The translations under genes and the position numbers were made by a program. From contig OX465110.1 in the NCBI GenBank assembly GCA_949987565.1, positions 2,732,678 to 2,796,677 of the forward strand: DNA of 64,000 nt, given 5' to 3'. Under the pieces are notes generated by a model. That model saw only the letters and a program-made list of their open reading frames with translations, was not told the DNA's origin and searched no databases. This DNA comes from Luidia sarsii (Eukaryota; Echinodermata; Asteroidea; Paxillosida; Luidiidae). Positions 12,463 to 22,764 of this stretch are shown here, piece after piece. How positions within the stretch are numbered: the first letter of the stretch is position 1; each line of letters starts with the position of its first letter.

Positions 12463-13741
12463 TATCTGATTGATGTATCTCTTGGTTGATTAATAGATTG
12501 ATTCATTGATTGACTGACGGATGCAAAACCGTCAACTTAGTACTTCCACCATGGCAACCTTCCACTTAGTATCTTCACCATGCAAACCTTCAAGTCTTAT
12601 CTTTCTCTAATTTGTGTTTTTCATTCATTCAATCGTTCGTCATCCAACTGATTGATAAATTGGCTGATTGGTTGACAGACTTGCCGTCGATACTGTCTAC
12701 ATCACCGCCCGGCGGCCCAGCGCAGATGACGAAGAGTCGACGCGGTCAAGGCGCAGAATCGCGTCGACGTTGACGTGGTTTGCCCTGACCCTCCTGTTGG
12801 CCTTGTTTGTCCAGACCATCGGGTCGGTCATATCGGTCATCGGTGGTCTGGCTGCTGTCTTCATTCTCGTCTTCCCAGGTACATGTACACGTATGGCCTT
12901 TAAAGCGAGGGTACGCGGTTTCCAAATTGTCAAATTTTTTGGTATAAACGACTTTACCCCATAGACACACATGTACATAATTATGTCTATGATTGACCCA
13001 GCTCTTTCTGCAGTGTGCAGTGTGATTCGCCCGAATTGAAGAATCGTTTCAAACATTCTCCTGATGACGGCCAGAGTATACTGGTTGGAACGTCAAGTTA
13101 CCACTTAGGTTCTTTTCAGAACCACACCTCTTCTTTAAGAGACCTTATACATGGTGTCACCGCAAACTCTCCTATATAGTTACTAACATTCTCCAGTGAT
13201 GACTCCCAGAGCATACTGGCCGGAGCGTCGAGTTACCACTCAGGGATCTCTTCAGAACCATACCACAAACCCTCCTATACAGTTTCAAACTACATCTAAC
13301 CTCAAGCCCGTCAAAATTTGTCCTTTTGATTCTAAAGTGATATATAAAAATGTTGCAAACTGCTTACTGACTAAAATTACCAAAATGCAAATCTTAAAAT
13401 TTAGTGGGCCTGACGTTTTGATCCTAGCAGGACCTTTCTCAAAGGCTTTTCTCTCTGCCTTTGAGAAAGGTCCTGCTAGGATCGAAACGTCAGGCCCACT
13501 AAATTTTAAGATTTCCTTTTGATTCTGTGAGGTTTTTTTTATAATTTTTTACTTTACTTCTAACACAGGTCTGTGTCTGGTTCAGTATGCCCTGAACACG
13601 CCCATGGGCAGCAGGCTCAAGAAGCGATTCTTGGTAGCCCTGGGCATTGCCTTTGTCGGCCTGGGGTTCTTCATGTTTGGAGAGAGTGTCACAGCCGCCC
13701 TGACAGCAGACTTCTCTGGCTCAGGGAGTCACGACTGCTGA
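8674..13741 (+). CDS. SLC38A7: Sodium-coupled neutral amino acid transporter 7 (SNAT7)
   Basis: An amino-acid/auxin permease family protein. In vertebrates SNAT7 exports glutamine and asparagine from lysosomes. Seven exons join in frame: 8674-8964, 10127-10325, 10806-10941, 11171-11324, 11972-12234, 12679-12878 and 13569-13741 (TGA). They give 471 residues (human about 462), all with GT-AG borders. Landmarks include [12 protein letters not shown] (69-80, TM1), [16 protein letters not shown] in exon 2, WYMDRKFT in exon 3, VPTICFAFQ closing exon 4, [10 protein letters not shown] closing exon 5, and [13 protein letters not shown] in exon 6. An acidic dileucine (E28-SSA-LL) in the cytosolic N-terminus mirrors the human one and fits lysosomal sorting. 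The start ATG has a good context (gccgcgccATGG). Introns hold fold-back, TTAA-flanked and pogo-like repeats and a GATT microsatellite. Confidence 0.95.
9678..9992. mobile_element. Pogo/Tigger-like MITE
   Basis: Starts CAGTGGAACATTGCTATAAC and ends GTTATAGCGACGTTCCACTG, flanked by TA on each side (9676-9677, 9993-9994). A CAGTT-type repeat (about 9758-9784) is nested inside. A second copy is at 51290-51467 and an end fragment at 58364-58413. It lies in SLC38A7 intron 1. Confidence 0.75.
11353..11900. mobile_element. TTAA-flanked non-autonomous transposon (piggyBac-like)
   Basis: TTAA stands at 11353-11356 and 11897-11900. Inner ends are CCGCTTCGCGCCGGGACC and CCCGATGCAAAGTGG, imperfect inverted repeats. 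The interior shares CCCTCCGAATCCGGGC and TTTCAGCCTACCACAAAACA with 47463-48162, 50383-50725, 8985-9120 and 45161-45235. It lies in SLC38A7 intron 4. No transposase ORF. Confidence 0.7.
12365..12520 (+). repeat. GATT tetranucleotide microsatellite
   Basis: (TTGA)/(GATT) units run almost unbroken for about 100 bases from 12370 and decay towards 12520. It lies in SLC38A7 intron 5, ending about 160 bases before exon 6. Confidence 0.9.
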
Positions 13742-13951
13742 GGTAGAACGGTCGCTCCGTCCAGTCAGATGGGTGAGAAGGAAAAAAGGATCACACTCGC
13801 TGTTTCGTTGGTTTTTATGGTTAGGACCATGGATATAACGTGGTGTTTTCGCCAAGGAGAATGCCATTCAATGAGAGTTTGCCCTGCTCGATGTATTAAG
13901 CGCTGAGTGCCCAGTGCTTTGCCCTGCATAGGACCTTAGGGAGACACATTG

Positions 13952-14203
13952 CGGGCAGAGCTGAGGAACGTCATCAGGTGGTCTTGGAAAAAGGAGAAGT
14001 GATTCCACAAGCACCAGTATCCGCTGTCATCTGGGTCCAGACAAAGGATTTAAAATCAAAGTAGGATTGTTGCTCCAGATAAATTGGTATCAGCATAAGA
14101 TAACGATACTTGAAAATTTATAACAAAACCACATTATTTCCACCAAGTAACACGCATAATTTCGTGGACCTGTAGTATGCGTAAATTTCTTTGCAAAAGA
14201 CCT
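13952..14203 (-). pseudogene. Copied fragment of an HNMT-like gene (intron 2 / exon 3 junction)
   Basis: This roughly 250-bp stretch matches 20758-21007 with only scattered differences. That region covers the 3' part of intron 2 plus the first 78 coding bases of exon 3 of HNMT-like copy 3. No other exon accompanies it, so it cannot encode an enzyme. It keeps the donor gene's unspliced intron, so it is a DNA-level copy, not a retrocopy. It begins just after a TTAGGGAGACA motif and ends abruptly where CCTCCACA satellite-like sequence begins. Confidence 0.85.
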
Positions 14204-14481
14204 CCACAATTCTCCAATATGAGTTTGTGCAAGATCCTCACTGCCTCAATCCTCCACAATCCTCCAATATGAGTTTGTGCATGTACATGTACCCCACTGC
14301 CTCAATCCCCCACAGCTAAGTACATGTGAGTGGATCCTTTGTTTATATTACAGTTGACCACGTGAAAGTGCATACTAGCAAGACAGTATATGCATGGAGC
14401 TATAAGTAGGTAGCTCCATGGTACGTGCCTTTGTCAAAGTTCCACAGCTTTTCATATCCTCAAAAATAATCCAGTGTAAAT

Positions 14482-14810
14482 CTAACAACCTTCCTCAATC
14501 CTCCACAATCCTCCAGTGAAAATTTTACAACCTTTCTCAATCCTCCACAATCCTCCAGTACAAATTTTACAACCTTCCTCAATCCTCCTCAATCCTCCAG
14601 TGTAAATTTTACAACCTTCCTCAATCCTCCACAATCCTCCAATGTAAATTTTACAACCTTCCTCAATCCTCCACAATCCTCCAGTACAAATTTTACAACC
14701 TCCCTCAATCGTCCACAATCCTCCAACTGGAAATGTTCGTACCTGCCTCAATCCTCCACAATCCTCCATTACCCCCTGGAGGATTGTGGAGGATTGAGGA
14801 AGGTTAGGGT
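14482..14810. repeat. 42-bp tandem repeat with inverted terminal unit
   Basis: About seven units of TTTTACAACCTTCCTCAATC followed by CTCCACAATCCTCCAGTGTA, period 42 (starts at 14523, 14565, 14607 and so on). The last unit, near 14778-14806, is inverted, so a hairpin with the array is possible. Period 42 is divisible by three, which explains an open minus frame rich in GGLWRIEEGCK; that frame is not a gene. Confidence 0.9.
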
Positions 14811-17559
14811 TGGTATCTTAGGGAGACACTTGACATTAGGGAGACATTTCAGTATCTCCCTAATGTCCCAACTACCTTATAAAAACAACATTCTTATTAC
14901 AGTAGATTGAGAATGCTAAAAAAAAAAATGATTTGGGAGGATGATCAGAAATAGGGACATAAAGTTTGTGCACAACCTGACGGGAATGTCTTTCTATAAA
15001 GTTATCATCAGGACTGATCAGGTGCCTTTTCTCAAAACATCAGTACTCGGCCATCATCTTGTCGTACTGTGTTGCATTTTAATAGATTTGCACATGTATT
15101 TGAATTTATATCAAATAGTACAAATTGCTAGAGAAAAAACACAACCCTCTTTTAAAATCAAAATTAGGGGTGGGTGGGGGGTGGTTGGTAAAAAAAAATT
15201 GAAAAAAGTCGAAATTTAAAAACATTGAACTTTTTTAGTGACCCCTTAGTTGTATTGTGCCCCGAAAGAAGCTCAGATCTAGAATATTATGAAGAAGTTT
15301 GAACGGATATCAGCAAGTTAGAATCATGCCACAAGTCTCATGGAAAGTTGAACTTTTCAATAGATATTATGGCAGTCCCACGCTGTGCATGCAATTCCTC
15401 TGCCTTTCTTCATTTGTTTTTTCTTCCATTTTATTAAAATTTTCTCCTGGAAAGGGACAATGTTATTGATATCTTCCTAACTCTAACCATACCTGAATGA
15501 TGTGTTGGGGTGAGAGAATTTGTTTTCTGATTAACAAATATTAATTGAATACAAAGATGAGGAAAAGATTGAGATCAGTACTTTTCCATGATTCTCCTCA
15601 GGTTTTCATCCGTGGTAACTGTTGGGCCAGTATTTGAAGTCTTCAACAAAAAACCAATGTTTAAGTTTGTCGTCAGGTACAAGTTGGTTTATATAAGTGT
15701 GAACCTGCAATGAGAGCCTGTACATGTACATAAGCAAATTAAAATAAAGGAAATTTATGATATATTTTGGAAGTATGGAAGATAAGAAGCTATGATATAT
15801 GTTGGCATTATTGAAGTGTGGAAGATAAAGAGCTATCGTGTAATTTACACTTTGATATTATCTCACAGAAAAATAAAGCGTACAGATTTTTGAATAGTAC
15901 ATGTACACGGATTAAAATGCATAATTTATGTATACTGTATGATTATTAGAAATTCCCTTCCCGTCAACCTTGAATGAACAGGGTAAGTATGATTCTTGGA
16001 GATATCGACAGTTGATAGTTGGTTGCTTCTGACTGGCGCCTCCATCTCGGCAAAGACTAGTTGACTATTTAGGAAGGCCATCATCTAAGGGCTGGATAGC
16101 TCAGATGGTAGGAGCTACGCAAAACCAGAGTTCTCTTTTTTATACTTTATTTGTTCAATTTAAATTGGAAAAACTCCATCCACTTTGTGCGATCCCAGAA
16201 CTGCTGTAGCCAGGTTTACAACAATTGTTTGCATCTGAATGAAAGCAGGGGTGTGATCACTGGAGATATACGACAGTTATTGTTTATCTTAAAGATCATG
16301 CTTCTGACTGGCGCCCTGGGAAGTTGGGAAGTTGGACGACGATTCTGGTCCAGTTAAAATGTCTTAATTCCTTAGAAAAACGGTTCGATTCTAGCCAGAC
16401 CTAGCTCTAGACACCCGGCTCGGACACGGCCTCACGGTAGGGGAAGCTCCCCCTGATGACGCGTGTTGCTATATCGGGTTGCGTGGCTGTCGTAGTGAGC
16501 TTTTCGCCTCTGGCTTTCGCCCAAAACGTGTGGCTGCAGAGCTAAGATAATGATACTAACTAGAGACCCTATTTACAGAGAGTACCGACGACAGTGTCGT
16601 CAGTATATTTTACCATTTTTCAAATAGCGCCCTCCTGTGATCTCAATGCATTTAAGTAGGAACCCCCACTGCGTTCCTGATAAGAATTCTGGCCAGCATG
16701 GCCTTGGGGTTTTCTGGTACTGGGCTAAAACAAACAACTGAAACCACTATTATATAACCAACTTTCTCTTCCCTGCTGCTGGCTTTATATCATTATCAGT
16801 ACAGTCAGTGCACTGTACATGCTTGTTTCATGGAGCTATAGCAGTATGGGTATCTTCATGCCTGTACTGTCTGCAGCTTCTGCAGTACAACTTCAAGTCA
16901 AATTGGTATTCCTCCATGCTTGAACGTACATTTACACACATAAAAAAGTCTCACTTATCATCAAAATCGATGGACATGGGCCTCTAATAGCTATGTATTT
17001 TTTCTTAGCTCTACTGAGTATGTATGGTAGGACTCTTCGTGCTTAGAAAACTGGCAATTTCGGATTGTCTAAACAAGTACATGTATATGCATTTTTTCCG
17101 TAAACTAACTTTGATTTACTCTCAAAGAGTCTCATTGGATGTCATAAGTATTTCATAAAAGAATATATTAGTAGGGAATCCAGAAATTTGGTCAGGACCA
17201 TCAGATTTCCCCACGGTATAGTAATGTTTTACACAGTGTTACTGTCAGCATACTGATTGCTCTTGTAGGCCTACACATTATTTTATAATAATGTAATAAT
17301 TATTACATGATGTACTCTGTACATGATGTTAATAGTTTATTTCATTTAACCAATATATATATTATTCTGTAACAATTCTTGCACAAGAAGGATACTGGAT
17401 AGGTATCCAGCATTCATGCATGCACCAGTGCTCTATGCTCCTGTGACAGCTATACATGTACATGTACAGTGCATGTACAGTACGTGTACTGTGTAGTACT
17501 GTACTATGTGTATTGCAATGATTGCACACAGTTCACCATGCATGCGGTTCGACCATCGG

Positions 17560-17642
17560 CCAAGGAGGCTAATACCTCCTTGGTTCTACCAAGGAGGTAT
17601 TAGGCGAGCCTCCTTGGTTCTACCATGGAGGGTTCTACCAAG
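17560..17642. mobile_element. Array of miniature transposon ends with TTCTA spacers
   Basis: Short palindromic units with CCAAGG/CCTTGG or CCATGG ends occur in tandem: 17560-17583, 17589-17617 and 17623-17632, then CCAAGG at 17638. Each gap is the same five bases, TTCTA (17584-17588, 17618-17622, 17633-17637). The 17589-17617 unit begins with the first 21 bases of the 35114 element's terminal repeat (CCAAGGAGGTATTAGGCGAG then C). The 5-bp spacers equal that element's TSD length. Confidence 0.6.
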
Positions 17643-18689
17643 GTCCTTGGTGGGCTCTGGACAGGTGTTCAGGGAAAGTGTCACATTTCAACTCGTGGCT
17701 CCACTAGTAGTAGTGGTAGCAATGCCCCAGGGAACCATTTAGGACTGAACCAGGCACTGTCTGTACTCTGTGGTAATTGCCTGATCTTGTCATCGATCAC
17801 ATAAACAACAGTGGGGGTCTATTGCTGTGTCCTCATGAGGCTAGTGCCTACGAGTGCATTAGGAAGCAAACCAGCACGACGACACTGCCTCTTTTTAAGG
17901 ATTCGGACGCCATTTTGTTTCCATTAGTGTTCGGTCACGTTCGGTACGGCGCGGGGTTCGCGGCATGCCCGCTGACGATTGTCACCGACATGTGACCTGC
18001 TTGCAACATGGAAGTTCTTTCCGAACAATGGCGAACAAAATGGCAAAACAGAACACAAGTTGTCGGTACTCTGTAATTGGGAATCTAATAGTAATGCTAA
18101 TACCACAGACATAGGTTATGTCTGTGGCTAATACTAATTAAAAAACAACGCCCCCAACGACAAAGGAAAGCTACAAACTGTATTTTCGCATGGGGAACGT
18201 ATTGAAAATACTGAAAGTCACTGGAAGGAAAATAAACTAATCAGCAATATTTTATTTCAGTCTGCTAGGATCGAAACGTCAGGCCCTTTTAATTTTGATA
18301 TTAGCTTTTCGGTAAGTCAAGTAATTAATTAAGCAGTTTGCAACATTTTTGCATAAGAATTATTTAGTCAATATTTTTAGTTTACGTTACAATATACCAG
18401 CCGAAAAAAACCGATGACAATGATAAAAATATTGAAAGTCAGCATCTTTTTGAATACTAATAAGAAATGTATGAAAACAAGGAATAATTTGGCATTAATC
18501 CGTTTTTACAACACCAGTCTATTTTTAAAACCATTAGGAGAATACTGACTGGTTTCACAAAGAAAATGGACCCATGTAAGTTCGGACTCTTTGATGCCAT
18601 TTCTTGCATATTTACGAAATGAGGATCCTCATTATGTAATGTGGGGGCTCAGGTTTTATCAGTGGTCCGGTGTTTTGGCCCCGGTGTCA

Positions 18690-19060
18690 TGCCAAATAGT
18701 GGCCCCTGCCAAATAGTGTCCACTCATTAGCATACTGATCGCTGATTGGTCCAATACGTATGACATTCAACCACCGTGGTTGGGGTATGGTTGCGCACTA
18801 CACACGCATTGTGTATGGTTGCTGGCCTATCACACGCAACGTTGGGCACTTTGGTACCGTTGGACCCTAACTGTAAGACGTAATGCTAACCCTAACCCAA
18901 ACAACCCTAATCCTAACCCTAATCCTAATCCCAATCCTAATTCTAATCCAAACCCTAACCCTAACGACCATAATCCTAGTCCTAACGCTAACCAATCAGC
19001 GATCAGTATGCTAATGAGCGGACAGTATTTGGCAGGGACACTTTTTGGCAGGACACCTGG
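18690..19060. mobile_element. MITE with telomere-like (CCCTAA) core
   Basis: Inverted arms: CTCATTAGCATACTGATCGC then TGATTGG (about 18723-18750), and CCAATCA then GCGATCAGTATGCTAATGAG (about 18993-19018). Both are bordered outward by GCCAAATA-TGTCC-type motifs. The centre (about 18886-18975) is degenerate CCCTAA/CCTAAT repeats, similar to the TTAGGG telomere repeat of animals. Confidence 0.7.
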
Positions 19061-19093
19061 ACAGACTGACCAGCGGCTGTCAATGTGCCAGCT

Positions 19094-19302
19094 GGTAGGC
19101 ATCACCTGTGGCCTGGCTCTGTATATATGTCCCCCAACATGTATGTGGACTCAGACGCAGAGGTGCTTGGCAGGCGTGAGCATGGAGCCCTGGATTGTCT
19201 TCGTCCTGGTGGCACACTGGGACCTCTGGTGAAGCTAAGGCCTGACCTTCGGAGAGCCTGGATCCCGATGGACCTGGAGCCTGTTCCAATCATCCTGAGC
19301 TG
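19094..19302 (+). other. Candidate orphan exon, unknown
   Basis: A GC-rich island in AT-rich repeats, open in one frame, with coding-like codons (VDSDAEVLGRREHGALDCLR, then LVKLRPDLRRAWIPMDLEPV). It ends at CTGAGCTG followed by GTGAGC, a good donor. No partner exon or known family was found, and both strands are partly open here. It may be part of an unseen gene or of the neighbouring transposon at 18690-19060. Confidence 0.2.
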
Positions 19303-19779
19303 GTGAGCCGTTTGTTTCCCTTGTCTGAGTCGAGTTCAGGTTCCGTTCATTTTTGGCTCACACAGTGTATGCCACATCCATAAGTTGAAGCCAATAATTT
19401 ATTGTAGTCTCCTGTCTGTCAGTTGCCACAGGCAGAGGCAGTTGGGTTTTTTTCTTTTCTTCTTTGGTTGTTTTTGTTTTGTTTTGCTTGGGTAAATTGT
19501 CCCCTTGCCTGGCATTGTTCCTTCGGCCACGGAGCAAATAAACCATGCACCACCATCAGTAGACACGTTCCTGAGTCGGTAAGAGTCAGTTCCCTACGTT
19601 CGTCACCGTGTCCTGGTGGACCACTCCACCTGCCCTGTCCCTGTCTACACTGGACAACCCCCGTAGCAGAACCCTCGAATTCCCCTACAGTAAAAAGAAT
19701 TAAGTATTAGGCCTACTGTGCTTTATGTGCTATGCAATTCACATGACTAAACATAATCACTACCATCTAACATTCGTAA

Positions 19780-20000
19780 TATAAACTCACTCAATCTTTT
19801 TTAAACTAAACTTAAAACCTTTCTTTTCAGGAAAGCGTTTGGTGATGTGTAATGTGTTTCTCCAGATTGTTTTAATTTTCATCCTAATTGTATATACCTA
19901 ATTAACCTTTCTTTTCAGGAAAGCGTTTGGTGATGTGTAATGTGTTTCTCCAGATTGTTTTAAATTTCATCCTAATTGTATATACCTAATTCTTGTATTC
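19780..20000 (+). repeat. 98-bp tandem duplication, possible LINE 3' remnant
   Basis: CCTTTCTTTTCAGGAAAGCG and the following roughly 75 bases occur twice (from 19818 and 19916). In one frame the text reads like the FKxxLKTFLFRKAF tail common at the C-terminus of LINE reverse transcriptases. The match is short, so LINE origin is an inference. Confidence 0.5.
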
Positions 20001-20476
20001 ACTTATTATCCGGTTTTAACTGCTGTAATTACATATCTTTATGTTAGGTTCATTTTTATCTTGATCTTTTTTCTGATTTGTATGCATTATAATATTTATA
20101 TATATATATATGTAATATGTTCTCTTAGGCTTTTTAATACTGCTCTTGCTTTTATGTTTACTTTTTTATTAGGTTTTGTGGAATTCATTTTTTGTAATGC
20201 GCTTTTGAACAGACTGGTCCTTGAGCAAGCACAATATAAGTTGAAAAAATTATTATTAATATCACTAACCAGCTATAAACGTAATGCCTACTAATCCAAT
20301 AATCCAGTAATAATCAGGTTTAATGGCTATAATATAATTTCAGTATTGGGATGGCTTTATGTCAGTATTGTATATGCATTTCCTTTGTCTGGTTTGTGAG
20401 ATACCAGTACTTCAGACGTATACAAAGACTCCCAAGAGATCCGAAAAACCTCTTTTGAGAATTGGATGTTTGAAAC

Positions 20477-21766
20477 TCATTCATTCTTTTGAACAACCAC
20501 AGCATCCCAGTAGTTGTTGAACAAGACCTGACCGTCGCTCTTCTTCTCGGAGCAGTCGCTGCTGGCAAGGTACTCCATCACCTCTCGCTGCAGCTCCGCA
20601 GGGGCCGTCTCCTTGAACTTCAAGACGTGGGTCAGGAAGTCGACCACCATCCTGCCGTCCTCAGAGCTCTCGTCGAAGCACTTGGTGATGTCCACGTGGG
20701 AGGCCTGGGTGTACTGGGTGAAGGGGACGTGGTGGCGCTCGAAGCAGCTACGGATGTGGGCAGAGCTGAGGAACGTCACCAGGTGGTCTTGGAAAAAGGA
20801 GAAGTGATTCCACAAGCGCCAGTATCCGCTGTCATCTGGGTCCAGCCAAAAGATTTAAAATCAAAGAATAGGATTGTTGCTCTGGATAAATTGGTATCAG
20901 CATAAAATTACGATACTTGAAAATTAACCAAACCACATTATTTACACCTAGTAACACGCATAATTTCGTGGACCTGTAGTATACGTAAATTTCTTTGCAA
21001 AAGACCTTCAGAGGACGTACAAAACAACGATTTTATAAGCTTACTATACACGGAAGGATAAACAGATAATAACGCAAGGTAACGTTCGATATTAAAGTTC
21101 AATTACCCGAGACAGTGATCACAAGTAGTATTCCGCCCGGTTCCAATCGGTCGTACAAATGCATTAGAGAACTGTCCACGTCCTTAGCATAGTAGATGGA
21201 ATGAATCGCGCTGATGAAGTGAAACTTGGTCTCGTTTCCCGCCTCCTGGTACTCGTCCACCGTCTGCTGTCGCCAGTCGCACTCCACGCCTTGCAGTTGG
21301 TGAGCCTTGTCTTGCACGAGCGCTTTGTACATCACTACATGATCATGACTGGGCTCAACTACTCGGTTGTTAATAGAGGGGAATCGCTTCAAGAGTTTGG
21401 TCAGCATCTTAACATCCATCTCACCTTTATACACAGAGAAGAAGAAAAGGAGAAAAACATGACCAACAAATGAAGGTTAACTGCATAGTGCATACAATGC
21501 CATAACATTTGGAATCATGTAAATCGGTTGTCGTCAAGGCAGCGTAATGTACAGTATACCATACCAGATCCACTTCCGATCCCAAGGACTCGTAGATTTT
21601 CTCCCTCGTCCATTTGGACTCGAAGCTTGGCCACAACCGCTTCGCCAAACACATTCTCTCCCCAGTTGGCCAAAACGCTGTACTTGGACGACAGATCCGC
21701 GTAGCTCGTGAAGGATTTGGCGTAGTACTCCGGGTCGTGGAACAGACTCTTCAATTGTGTCGCCAT
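20477..21766 (-). CDS. HNMT: HNMT-like methyltransferase, copy 3
   Basis: Complete three-exon gene on the minus strand: 21766-21565, 21424-21107 and 20835-20477 (stop TGA). It encodes 292 residues, the same length as human HNMT. SAM loop GIGSGSGE is at 62-69 and the acidic SAM-contact motif VVEPS at 89-93. DITKCFDESSEDGR and VLFNN follow in exon 3. In an ungapped N-terminal alignment the residue matching human Glu28 (histamine contact) is Lys. The residue matching Gln143 is His, and the Gln94 position after VVEPS is also His. So the fold is kept, but substrate preference may differ. It is in the opposite orientation to copies 1 and 2. A fragment of it is duplicated at 13952-14203. Confidence 0.9.
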
Positions 21767-22764
21767 GCTTCAATACTTTGTGGGCCGGACGGCGTGCAGA
21801 CTACAACACCGGTGGGTCTATCGGGGTTACTGAAAAATATCAATGACACGATTGAGGTGAGTGTTCCGCACACAGACACAAATGATTTCAAATACCAGGC
21901 AATAATCTACACAGGCCCGTCTCTAAGACGGTGGTGGTGGTGGGGGGGGGGGGGGGTGATCTCTGTGAACACCTTAAAACAGACACTGATTCGGGAAATC
22001 ACCTTTCCGTACGACGTCAAATTAGCCAGCATTATACCGAAAGCGCCAGCATTTCGAACTACCAGTAGGCAAACGTGGTCACGCGGTTCGTGAGTTGGAG
22101 GGCATGGGTCAACTTTGCCCGTGAATACATTGCAGAGTGTATGTCATTATTTGTGTATAGGGGGCCTAATCGTGTACTTCATCAGCGCACGTCATGTTTA
22201 TACTGTGCTAATTTGCATTGAATGCCACCAAAAGATAATGTTATTGGTCATGTTACTAATGTAGTAAGTGGTACTGTAGTTTGGGACGCGTAAACGTAGG
22301 TGAATGGCGGACTCGACGAGGTTGACTGAAAACCCAGACTTACTTTGGCGCACGAGATGAAGAGCGGAAGACGAAGATGAAGATTGTTTAAGACCCTGAA
22401 AGATTGCTTTTATACAAAACTAATACTATACCATTAGCCTTAGGCCTGGTCATCATCTTGCTGTTAAGTATTTTTCTTGCAGTCGAAAAAGTGCATCATA
22501 TGCACGCATCGCCGATCGATGACGTCATGAATAAACAATGAGCAATCGCTTTTTTTTTTTTTTTTAAGGAAATTAGGACTGTAACACGCAATATCGTCTG
22601 ATTAATTTTCCCTAAAAATAAATGTTCTGGGTTTTTTTTTGCGATGTACCACCCGCCCCGCTTTCTGGTTATGTGCCCCCTCCCTCGTTATGCCCGGAGC
22701 TGACGATGAGGATAAATCTTCACAAATAAGACTTTAGGCTTTGCATGGTGGGTGAATCAATAAA

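Larger units (their letters stand above)
13742..20476. other. Gene-poor repeat field between SLC38A7 and HNMT-like copy 3
   Basis: Contains, in order: an end of the GAGGAGAATG fold-back family (13835-13920), the HNMT-like fragment, the 42-bp satellite, tandem SINE pieces (16010-16330), the TTCTA mini-array (17560), a half fold-back (18245-18345), the telomere-like MITE (18690-19060) and a LINE-tail duplication (19780-20000). 14830-16000 and 16340-17500 are AT-rich, with nothing recognised. Confidence 0.55.

Noticed and set aside
14482..14769. 95-codon minus-strand frame with GGLWRIEEGCK repeats
   Set aside because: Product of a 42-bp satellite whose period is divisible by three; no gene context.
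14482..14790. CRISPR-like regular repeats
   Set aside because: Units are directly contiguous without spacers, and the genome is eukaryotic.
18780..19232. 150-codon frame with NPNPNPN run
   Set aside because: Translation of the telomere-like core of a small transposon.
21942..21957. G16 run as a regulatory quadruplex
   Set aside because: A homopolymer alone gives no evidence of function, and its length is prone to sequencing error.
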